Of a stretch of DNA of 23,047 nt, positions 1 through 6,287 are shown piece after piece. Position 1 is the first letter of the stretch, and each line of letters starts with the position of its first letter. The notes under the pieces were generated by a model. It worked only from the letters and a program-made list of their open reading frames with translations. It did no database searches and had not been told where the DNA came from. Source of the stretch: an uncultured Pseudoflavonifractor sp. (lineage in GTDB: Bacteria; Bacillota; Clostridia; Oscillospirales; Oscillospiraceae); the NCBI GenBank assembly GCA_947383685.1, contig CANDEE010000025.1, forward strand, positions 1 to 23,047, read 5' to 3'. The translations under genes were made by a program, and so were the position numbers.

Positions 1-20
1 TTGTGCAGGGTGCTAATTTT

Positions 21-51
21 TCTTGACTTTTGCAAATTTCTCTTGACTTTT
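21..51. repeat. Tandem 11-bp direct repeat, 20-bp period
   Basis: The 11-mer TCTTGACTTTT occurs at 21-31 and 41-51, exactly 20 bp apart, in similar AT-rich flanks. A spacing of two helical turns would suit a dimeric DNA-binding protein. The TTGACT inside the second copy could instead be a plus-strand -35 box paired with TATCAT at 68-73, but that spacer is 19 nt and therefore poor. No gene is visible on either side within the window, so the role is unknown. Confidence 0.5.
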
Positions 52-108
52 AGCCTCCGTCTGCTGCTATCATGCATTGTGCGTACCTCCCATCCGCAAC
101 TTCGGCAA

Positions 109-174
109 CAAAAAAGCACCCGGACAGTCTGATGCCGCAGGTGTTCACCTGCTGGCAGCTGTTCTGCCCGGGTG
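109..174 (-). terminator. Large hairpin with U-run, minus-strand terminator-like
   Basis: Bases 117-123 pair with 168-174 (7 bp), 125-127 with 164-166, and 134-143 with 146-156 (one bulge), giving a long interrupted hairpin. On the minus strand it is followed by six Ts (complement of A110-A115). It would back up the terminator at 206-240 for minus-strand tRNA transcription. It could equally be the body of a plus-strand small RNA. I see no convincing protein-coding gene between 1 and 205. Confidence 0.55.
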
Positions 175-205
175 GTCTGGTTATGAGCCCGTTATCGGGC
201 AAAAT

Positions 206-240
206 AAAAAGTCTGTAACCGTTACTGTTACAGACTTTTT
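206..240 (-). terminator. Intrinsic terminator after the tRNA pair
   Basis: A perfect 9-bp stem GTCTGTAAC/GTTACAGAC with a 7-nt loop is flanked by five As on the left and five Ts on the right, so it can work on both strands. It lies 2 nt beyond the CCA end of the minus-strand tRNA-fMet and should end that transcript. Confidence 0.85.
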
Positions 241-241
241 C

Positions 242-317
<76 letters not shown>

Positions 318-323
318 ATATAG

Positions 324-412
324 TGGTGCCGGAGACCGGAGTCGAACCGGCACGTTCTGTTAGGAACACAGGATTTTAAGTCCCGGGCGTCTACCAATTC
401 CGCCACTCCGGC
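324..412 (-). tRNA. tRNA-Leu (UAA)
   Basis: An 89-nt class II tRNA on the minus strand. The acceptor stem GCCGGAG (406-412) pairs with CTCCGGC, an A discriminator base follows, and CCA is encoded (324-326). The anticodon stem CGGGA/TCCTG encloses loop CTTAAAA, so the anticodon is UAA. The long variable arm and the D-arm motif (AATTGGTAGACGC) fit tRNA-Leu. It is the first gene of a two-tRNA transcript. Confidence 0.95.
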
Positions 413-443
413 ATGGCTGCACGGGTCTTTCAAGTGCCTAACT

Positions 444-472
444 ACTATATCATAGCTTATGGAGCGTGTCAA
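444..472 (-). promoter_or_regulatory. Promoter of the tRNA-Leu/tRNA-fMet transcript
   Basis: On the minus strand a perfect -35 TTGACA (472-467) is followed by a 17-nt spacer and -10 TATAGT (449-444), about 32 nt upstream of the tRNA-Leu 5' end. This is a near-consensus vegetative promoter. Confidence 0.85.
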
Positions 473-531
473 GGGAAAATTCCACAGAAAGGAAAAAATT
501 TCCATTTACCACAGTCTGTTACATCTTTTCC

Positions 532-560
532 TTTACAAGCTGGAAACCTTTGGATATAAT
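532..560 (+). promoter_or_regulatory. Promoter of prfB
   Basis: TTTACA (532-537), a 17-nt spacer and a perfect TATAAT (555-560). Transcription would start near 567, giving a short leader of roughly 30 nt before prfB. Confidence 0.85.
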
Positions 561-596
561 AAGAAGCAATGATTTTTCAGAATGTGAGTGAGAATG

Positions 597-1718
597 ATGC
601 TTCAATTTGATGAGTACAAGGTAAAATTGAATAACATGAAGCCCGCATTGGATGATTTGGCTCAGGCCCTGGACCTGGAAGCAGCTAAGCGTGAGCTGGA
701 TATGCTGGAGTCGGAAAGCGCCAGCGAAGGATTTTGGGACAACCTGGAAAAGTCTCAAAAGGCCACCCGGCGGATGAACACTCTCCGGGGCAAGCTGGAG
801 AGCCAGCAGCGCCGGGAGCGGGAATGGGACGACCTGCTGACCCTCTGCGAAATGGGCAACGAAATGGAGGACGCTTCTCTGCTTCCTGAGTTGGAAGACG
901 GCTACGCCAAGCTGGAAGGGGAAATGGAGGATGCCCGGCTGTCCACACTTCTGACCGGGGAGTATGACAGTTCCAATGTAATTTTGACCATTCACCCCGG
1001 CGCTGGCGGTACAGAGGCCCAAGACTGGGCTCAAATGCTCTACCGGATGTATACCCGCTGGACCGAGCGGAAGGGCTTTACCTATAAGATCATGGATTAC
1101 CAGGAGGCGGACGAGGCGGGCATCAAGTCGGCTACCATCATGATCGAAGGAGAGAACGCCTACGGCTACCTGCGGGGGGAACACGGCGTTCATCGCCTGG
1201 TGCGGGTGTCCCCCTTTGACGCCAACGCCAGAAGGCAGACCTCCTTTGCCTCGGTGGAGGTAATGCCCGACCTTCCGGAGGATGCGGACATTGAGATCAA
1301 AGAGGAAGACTATGAAATGCAGGTTTACCGGGCCAGCGGCGCGGGTGGACAGCACATCAACAAGACGTCTTCAGCCGTCCGGCTCATCCACAAGGCCACG
1401 GGCATTGTGGTAGCCAGCCAGCAGGAGAGAAGCCAGTTCCAGAATAAGGACAACTGTTTAAAGATGCTTCGGGCCAAGCTGGTGGAGCTTCAAATGCAGG
1501 AAAAGGCGGAAAAAATCTCCGATTTGAAGGGCGTCCAGCTCAAAATCGAGTGGGGCAGCCAGATTCGCTCCTATGTGTTCATGCCCTATCAGATGGTGAA
1601 GGACCTGCGGACCAATTTCGAGACCAGCAACATAGGCTCTGTTATGGATGGGGACCTGGACGGATTTGTCAACGCCTACCTGAAGGCGGCGGCCACAGGC
1701 AACTGGGCCACAAAATAA
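597..1718 (+). CDS. prfB: Peptide chain release factor 2 (RF2)
   Basis: RF2 recognises UGA and UAA stop codons in the ribosomal A site and triggers peptidyl-tRNA hydrolysis. From ATG 597 the protein is 373 aa. The codon-recognition motif SPF (about residues 205-207) separates RF2 from RF1, which has PxT. The catalytic GGQ lies at about 250-252 in SGAGGQHIN, the site usually methylated on Gln. The start is ambiguous: GTG 588, ATG 594 and ATG 597 are in frame with only a weak ribosome site (GTGAG). I chose 597 because related RF2s begin with a similar short lead into the EYK segment. The frame is open through the region where many prfB genes carry a CTTTGA programmed frameshift, so no recoding is needed. 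It has its own promoter and ends at the shared terminator at 1775. Confidence 0.95.
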   Translation: MLQFDEYKVKLNNMKPALDDLAQALDLEAAKRELDMLESESASEGFWDNLEKSQKATRRMNTLRGKLESQQRREREWDDLLTLCEMGNEMEDASLLPELEDGYAKLEGEMEDARLSTLLTGEYDSSNVILTIHPGAGGTEAQDWAQMLYRMYTRWTERKGFTYKIMDYQEADEAGIKSATIMIEGENAYGYLRGEHGVHRLVRVSPFDANARRQTSFASVEVMPDLPEDADIEIKEEDYEMQVYRASGAGGQHINKTSSAVRLIHKATGIVVASQQERSQFQNKDNCLKMLRAKLVELQMQEKAEKISDLKGVQLKIEWGSQIRSYVFMPYQMVKDLRTNFETSNIGSVMDGDLDGFVNAYLKAAATGNWATK

Positions 1719-1774
1719 AAAAGAAAACCGGGGAAGCCTTTGAAAAAGAATTTCTGGTTTTTAGATGTAAAAAA

Positions 1775-1810
1775 GCCGCTGCGACTTCTTGATAAGTCGC
1801 AGCGGCTTTT
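1775..1810. terminator. Bidirectional terminator between prfB and the first flavoprotein gene
   Basis: A perfect 13-bp stem (1775-1787 with 1794-1806) and a 6-nt loop, flanked by As on the left and Ts on the right. It sits between convergent genes and should terminate both prfB (plus) and the flavoprotein gene ending at 1840 (minus). Confidence 0.9.
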
Positions 1811-1839
1811 ACTTTGCTTACAAGCTCAATAGAGTAGGC

Positions 1840-3918
1840 TTATTTCGCGTTCTTCGCAGCGTTGGTACCGGCGATACGGCCAAAAACAACGATGTCAGCC
1901 ACGGCGTTGCCGCCCAGACGGTTGGCGCCATGGACGCCGCCGGTGACCTCACCAGCCGCATACAGGTTGGGGATAGTCTTGCCGGCTGCGGTCTGGACCT
2001 CAGCCTCTGTATTGATGACCACGCCGCCCATGGTGTGGTGGATACCCGGGGCAATCTTGATGGCGTAGTAAGGAGCAGTATCCAGAGGATTGGTGAAGCT
2101 GGTACGGCCAAACTCAGCATCCTTCTTGTCAGCCACACACTTGTTCCAAGCCTTCATGGTAGCGGCCAAAGTAGCCTCCGGCGCGCCCATTTCCTTGGCC
2201 AGAGCCTCGTAGGTGTCGCCCTGGACGGTGAAGCCCTTCTTGATGTAGCCCTGGATGGTGGCAGAAGCGTCAACCATCTTCTGGTCCACGATCAGATAGG
2301 CATAGCCGCCGGTCTGAGCCAGCTCAGCGGCAGAGACAGCGTCACGGGTGCCGACCTCATCACAGAAACGCTTGCCCTCCTGGTTGACCAGGACAGCGCC
2401 GTCGCCCCGGAGGCCCTCGGTGATCAGAGCGGAAGTCTTCTGCTCCACAGTGGGGTGAATCTGAATCTGGTCCATATCCCGGGTGGCGGCGCCGACAGCC
2501 TCAGCCATCTTGATGCCGTCGCCGGTAGCGCCAGCGGCGTTGGTGGTAACAAAGCCGTCCAGCTCGGGCTTCAGCTCAGCGACCTTCTTCAGATCGGCGC
2601 CAAAGCCGCCGGTGGCCAGGACCACGCTCTTAGCGTTGACGGTGAGGCCGGTGGAAGAAGCCTTCACGCCCACGGCCTTGCCATCCTTCATGATGATTTC
2701 GTCAACAGGAGTATCGAAAACGATCTCCACACCAGCGTCCTTGCAGGCCTGTTCCAAAATGGGAACGATGTAGGCGCCTACGTTGGTCTTTTTGCCCTCA
2801 GCGTTCTTGGGCCAGTGGATACGGTTAACAGAAGCGCCGCCAAAGGCACCCACATTGTCCAGGTTGGCGCCGATACCGGCCAACCATTCAACACCGTCAG
2901 CGGAGTTCTTGGCCAGGGTCTCAACCAGCTTCAGGTCATTGACACACTTGCCGCCCACCATGGTGTCCAGGATCATCAGGTTGACGGAATCAAAGTAGCC
3001 CTTGGATCCGGCCTTCTTCCAGGCGTCATATTCTTTCTGGACAGTGGCCACCAGGTTCTTCAGCTCGGGATAGGTAGTAGCGGCGGTGGAGAGGGTCTTC
3101 TCCAGTCCGGCACTCTCCTTAAACTCATAGTTGTCCTGATACTTGGTATCAGCAGCGTTCATGCCGCCGGTGGACTTGGTGGAGTTGCCGCCTACCAGGG
3201 ACAGCTTCTCCAGCAGGACGACCTTCTTACCGGCCTTGGCAGCGGTGATGGCGGCGGTCATGCCGGCTCCGCCGGCACCCACAACCACCACGTCAGCGTC
3301 CTTGGTGGAGGGAGTGTTGGTGTTAGTGTTGCCGGCGCCGGGAACCAGAGTGGCGGGATCAATACCAGCGCTCTTGAGCGCGGCGTTGACGGCCTCAATG
3401 ATGCCGTTGCTGGCCAGGGTAGCGGTGGTGATAACGTCCACCTGGGTGGACTGGGCCTCCACGATCTTGCCGGGGAGCCGCTCAACAGCCACGGAGCCAA
3501 TGCCCGGGGTCTCGCTGTTCTCAGTGACCTCCACCTTCTCGATCTTGGTGCCGTTCAGGGTCACGGCAACCTTAATGGTGCCGCCAAAGCCCTGGCCCTC
3601 ACCGGTGTAGACCTTGCCAGTGGTAGGGGCGGTAAAGCCCGGCACGTTCACCAGAACGGCAGTGTTGGGGTTGTCCTTGTCCCAATCCACCTGGATGTTC
3701 AGCAACTCGCTGAGGTAGCGCAGGGGCACATAGGTGGCGCCGTCATAGGCAAACACCTCTGCGGAAGCGCCGTTGGACTTGGTGGGAGTGACTTCCTGGC
3801 CATTGATGGTCATGTTCATGGGGGTGACAGTAATGTTCTTCTGCGTCCCGGCCGCAATGGCGACCGTGCCCATGATCATAAAGATAGCCAGCGCGAGGGC
3901 GGTGATTCTTTTCTTCAT
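1840..3918 (-). CDS. Secreted fumarate-reductase-type flavoprotein, FMN-site variant (paralog 1)
   Basis: A 692-aa secreted reductase. In order: signal peptide (1-23), copper-amine-oxidase-N-like stalk domain (about 28-90), FMN-binding domain (about 103-187), linker, and FAD-binding reductase domain (from about 208, GAGGAG at 214-219). It keeps every residue of the fumarate reductase active site as known from Shewanella Fcc3: His488 in HPT, Glu501 and Arg504 (proton path), catalytic Arg525 in GTRD, His627/628 in HHTMGG, and Arg667 in NRLGG. Fumarate or a similar unsaturated acid is the likely acceptor, reduced outside the cell. The flavinylation motif is broken: residues 161-170 read DVITTATLAS, so the Gly is Thr and the acceptor Thr is Ala169. 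The start at 3918 follows AAAGGAGAG; in-frame upstream codons lack a ribosome site and overlap the promoter. The exact substrate is not known. Confidence 0.9.
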   Translation of the reverse strand: MKKRITALALAIFMIMGTVAIAAGTQKNITVTPMNMTINGQEVTPTKSNGASAEVFAYDGATYVPLRYLSELLNIQVDWDKDNPNTAVLVNVPGFTAPTTGKVYTGEGQGFGGTIKVAVTLNGTKIEKVEVTENSETPGIGSVAVERLPGKIVEAQSTQVDVITTATLASNGIIEAVNAALKSAGIDPATLVPGAGNTNTNTPSTKDADVVVVGAGGAGMTAAITAAKAGKKVVLLEKLSLVGGNSTKSTGGMNAADTKYQDNYEFKESAGLEKTLSTAATTYPELKNLVATVQKEYDAWKKAGSKGYFDSVNLMILDTMVGGKCVNDLKLVETLAKNSADGVEWLAGIGANLDNVGAFGGASVNRIHWPKNAEGKKTNVGAYIVPILEQACKDAGVEIVFDTPVDEIIMKDGKAVGVKASSTGLTVNAKSVVLATGGFGADLKKVAELKPELDGFVTTNAAGATGDGIKMAEAVGAATRDMDQIQIHPTVEQKTSALITEGLRGDGAVLVNQEGKRFCDEVGTRDAVSAAELAQTGGYAYLIVDQKMVDASATIQGYIKKGFTVQGDTYEALAKEMGAPEATLAATMKAWNKCVADKKDAEFGRTSFTNPLDTAPYYAIKIAPGIHHTMGGVVINTEAEVQTAAGKTIPNLYAAGEVTGGVHGANRLGGNAVADIVVFGRIAGTNAAKNAK

Positions 3919-3975
3919 GTACGTTCTCTCCTTTACAACTATACTTTTGGAGCTTGTTATAAAAAGGACAAAGGC

Positions 3976-4004
3976 ATTATACATCGGCAGAGGAATTTTG
4001 TAAA
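3976..4004 (-). promoter_or_regulatory. Promoter of flavoprotein paralog 1
   Basis: On the minus strand TTTACA (4004-3999), a 17-nt spacer and TATAAT (3981-3976). The leader to the ATG at 3918 is about 50 nt. The same box sequences and spacing recur upstream of the other three paralogs. Confidence 0.85.
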
Positions 4005-4065
4005 TCAATTCTTTCTAAAAATATAAAAATATTATTTGCCAATATTTTTTCCAACGGAAGAAGAA

Positions 4066-4096
4066 GGACCCGGCGAAGAATTTCTTCGCCGGGTCC
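4066..4096 (-). terminator. Terminator of flavoprotein paralog 2
   Basis: A 15-bp inverted repeat, 4066-4080 pairing with 4082-4096 (centre GAAGAATTTCTTC), 25 nt after the stop codon. The minus-strand tract after it is pyrimidine-rich (TTCTTCTT) rather than pure T. Confidence 0.8.
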
Positions 4097-4120
4097 TGAT
4101 ATGAGGTTTGAAAACTGAGC

Positions 4121-6094
4121 TTATTTGCCGGCGGCAGCGTTTGCTCCGGCGGCACGGCCAAAGGTCATGCAGTCGGCAATAGCATTGCCGCCCAGACGGT
4201 TGGAGCCGTGGATACCACCGGTGACCTCACCGGCGGCGTAAAGGCCCTTGATGACGTTGCCCTTGGTGTCCAGCACCTGGGTCTTGGTGTTGATCTCCAG
4301 GCCGCCCATGGTGTGGTGGACGGTGGGTACCTTCTTGCAGGCGTACCACGGACCGGTGGTAAGCTCCACCTCGGAGGTGCTGGGCTTGAAGCCCAACTCG
4401 TCTTCCTTCTCGCCCCGGGTTACGGCGTTGTGAGTGTCAATGGAGGCCTGGAGCTTGGCGGCGTCCATGCCGGTCTTCTCAGCCAGCTCCTCCAGAGTAT
4501 CGGCCTCAACGACCACGCCCTGGGTCACCATGCCGGCAATGGTGCCGCCATAAGCATCCACCCAATCACGGCTGGGGAAGCGAACATTGTTCACCACGAT
4601 CCAGTAGGTCTGGCCCTCCTGATCCAGAATGGCCTGAGCCAGAGTGTCGCGGCCGGCGCCCTCGTTGACAAAGCGCTCGCCCTTGAGGTTGACAAAGATC
4701 CGGTTATAGCCGGAGGTGCGGATATTCTCCATGAGGCCCGTGCCGGGAGTTCCGCAGGGATGGAGCTGGATGTCGGACATGCCGATCACGCTGGCGCCGA
4801 TGGCCTGGGCCATCTCAATGCCGCTGCCCTGAGCGGACAGGTTCATATTGGTGCAGCCCAGCTTGGTCACGTCCACGTGGGACCACACGCCGGTGTTGGA
4901 CTCGCCCAGCAGCTCCTTATTGGCGCCAAAGCCGCCGGTGGCGATGATGACGCCCTTGTTGGCCTTGACGGTCACAGTCTCGCCGCCCTTGCCGGTGGCC
5001 TTCACGCCGGTGACGGCATTTTTGGCGGTGATGAGCTCGGTGGCCTCGGTGCCCTTGAGAATGGTCACGTTGTCCATGTCAGTGAGGACCTTCTCAAAGA
5101 CCTGAATATAGCAGTTGCCGGACTTCATGGCGGCGGGGTAGTGGCTGCGGTTGCCCAGGGAGCCGGTGGCGGCGCCAATGGTATCACTGAACTCCACGCC
5201 CACGCTCTCCAGCCACTTCACAGCGTCCATGGAGTTCTCACACAGATACTTGATGAGGTCCATGTTGCCCACCTTGTGGCCGCCTTCATAGGTGGTCTTG
5301 ATGTACTCCTCCACGGAGTCCTTGATGCCTTGGGCACCCTGGCGCTCAGGGTCCACGGCGTTGAGGGCACCCTCGGATACGTTGGTGGAGCCGCCCAGAA
5401 TGTCCAGCTTCTCCACGACCACCACCTTGACGCCCTGCTGGGCGGCAGAGATGGCAGCGGCCAGGCCGGCTCCGCCGCCGCCCACCACCACCACGTCGGC
5501 GGTGTACTCAGCGTCCTTGGCCTTGGTCTTCTCGGGGGCCTTGGTGAGAGCGGAGGTGTCGATGCCGGCGTCCTTCAGGGCCTGGGTAGCGCCCCGGAGA
5601 ATGGCCCGGCTGGTGATGGAGGCGCCGGTGACCACGTCGCAGGCCAGGCTCTGCTCGTCCACGATGCGCTTGGTCATCATCTCAATGGCCACCTTGCCTA
5701 CGCCGATGGTCTCGTTTTCGGTGGGGACTTCCACCTTGGCGATCTTGTCGCCCTCCATGGTGACAGCCACAGTAATGGGGGCGTTGTGGCCGGTGGTGCT
5801 GGCGGTATAGGTCATCTTGTCCATGACCAGTTTAGCGGTGTTGGGGGCGTTCTTGTCCCACTCTACCTTAATGTTCAGCAGTTCGCTGAGGTAGCGCAGG
5901 GGTACGTAGGTGGCGCCGTCATAGGAAAATACCTCGGCGGCTTCCCCGTTGGACTTCAGGGGGGTGACTTCCTGGCCGTTGATGGTCATGTTCATGGGAG
6001 TAACAGAGATGGTTTTCTCTGCGCCGGCTGCCAAGGCAACCGTTCCCATAACCATGGCAAAGGCCATTGCAAGGGCGGTGATTCTTTTCTTCAT
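4121..6094 (-). CDS. Secreted fumarate-reductase-type flavoprotein (paralog 2)
   Basis: A 657-aa secreted reductase with signal peptide (1-23), stalk domain (about 28-90), FMN-binding domain (about 100-178) and FAD domain (GGGGAG at 205-210). The flavinylation motif DVVTGASIT (153-161) is intact, so Thr161 is the expected covalent FMN site after ApbE action. The reductase active site is canonical: His445 (HPC), Glu456 and Arg459, Arg482 in AGRD, His593/594 in HHTMGG and Arg633 in NRLGG. The segments between these residues differ in length and sequence from paralog 1 (Met455 where paralog 1 has Thr; two extra residues before Arg482), which may tune the acid acceptor. A fumarate-like or other 2-enoate acceptor is likely but unproven. 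The start at ATG 6094 follows AAAGGAGAGAACG. It has its own promoter and terminator. Confidence 0.9.
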   Translation of the reverse strand: MKKRITALAMAFAMVMGTVALAAGAEKTISVTPMNMTINGQEVTPLKSNGEAAEVFSYDGATYVPLRYLSELLNIKVEWDKNAPNTAKLVMDKMTYTASTTGHNAPITVAVTMEGDKIAKVEVPTENETIGVGKVAIEMMTKRIVDEQSLACDVVTGASITSRAILRGATQALKDAGIDTSALTKAPEKTKAKDAEYTADVVVVGGGGAGLAAAISAAQQGVKVVVVEKLDILGGSTNVSEGALNAVDPERQGAQGIKDSVEEYIKTTYEGGHKVGNMDLIKYLCENSMDAVKWLESVGVEFSDTIGAATGSLGNRSHYPAAMKSGNCYIQVFEKVLTDMDNVTILKGTEATELITAKNAVTGVKATGKGGETVTVKANKGVIIATGGFGANKELLGESNTGVWSHVDVTKLGCTNMNLSAQGSGIEMAQAIGASVIGMSDIQLHPCGTPGTGLMENIRTSGYNRIFVNLKGERFVNEGAGRDTLAQAILDQEGQTYWIVVNNVRFPSRDWVDAYGGTIAGMVTQGVVVEADTLEELAEKTGMDAAKLQASIDTHNAVTRGEKEDELGFKPSTSEVELTTGPWYACKKVPTVHHTMGGLEINTKTQVLDTKGNVIKGLYAAGEVTGGIHGSNRLGGNAIADCMTFGRAAGANAAAGK

Positions 6095-6143
6095 AGCGTT
6101 CTCTCCTTTACACTTTAGTGCATTTGCCTCAATGGGCGAGGTC

Positions 6144-6172
6144 ATTATACCTCCGTTGTTAGGAAATGTAAA
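6144..6172 (-). promoter_or_regulatory. Promoter of flavoprotein paralog 2
   Basis: On the minus strand TTTACA (6172-6167), a 17-nt spacer and TATAAT (6149-6144), giving a leader of about 45 nt. The spacer sequence is not conserved with the other paralog promoters. Confidence 0.85.
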
Positions 6173-6233
6173 CTATTTTTTGTAATTTTTTCACCCTAAA
6201 CCTCCAATTATTTCCTTTTTCAGCAAATAAAAA

Positions 6234-6264
6234 GGGACCGACGGAAATTTCTTCCGCCGGTCCC
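6234..6264 (-). terminator. Terminator of flavoprotein paralog 3
   Basis: Arms 6234-6246 and 6252-6264 form a 13-position stem with one A/C mismatch, followed on the minus strand by TTTTTATTT. It lies 24 nt after the stop codon of paralog 3. Confidence 0.85.
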
Positions 6265-6287
6265 CAAATCAAAGTTTTTTTGAGAGA

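Noticed and set aside
1840..3918. Flavocytochrome with haem domain
   Set aside because: No CxxCH motif is present. The electron-input region is an FMN-binding domain, so a haem flavocytochrome c is not supported.
3919..4008. 30-codon N-terminal extension of paralog 1 (and 17 codons in paralog 2)
   Set aside because: The extensions cover the leader and, for paralog 1, the -10/-35 promoter. The conserved MKKRITA start with AAAGGAGAG is shared by all four paralogs.
1789..4026. Very long open frames antisense to the flavoprotein genes (745, 636 and 608 codons on the plus strand up to 8894)
   Set aside because: They mirror genes with clear domains, signal peptides, promoters and terminators on the minus strand. 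Their products are Gly/His/Val/Leu-rich with no recognisable motif. Avoidance of TTA, CTA and TCA codons in the sense genes leaves the opposite strand open.
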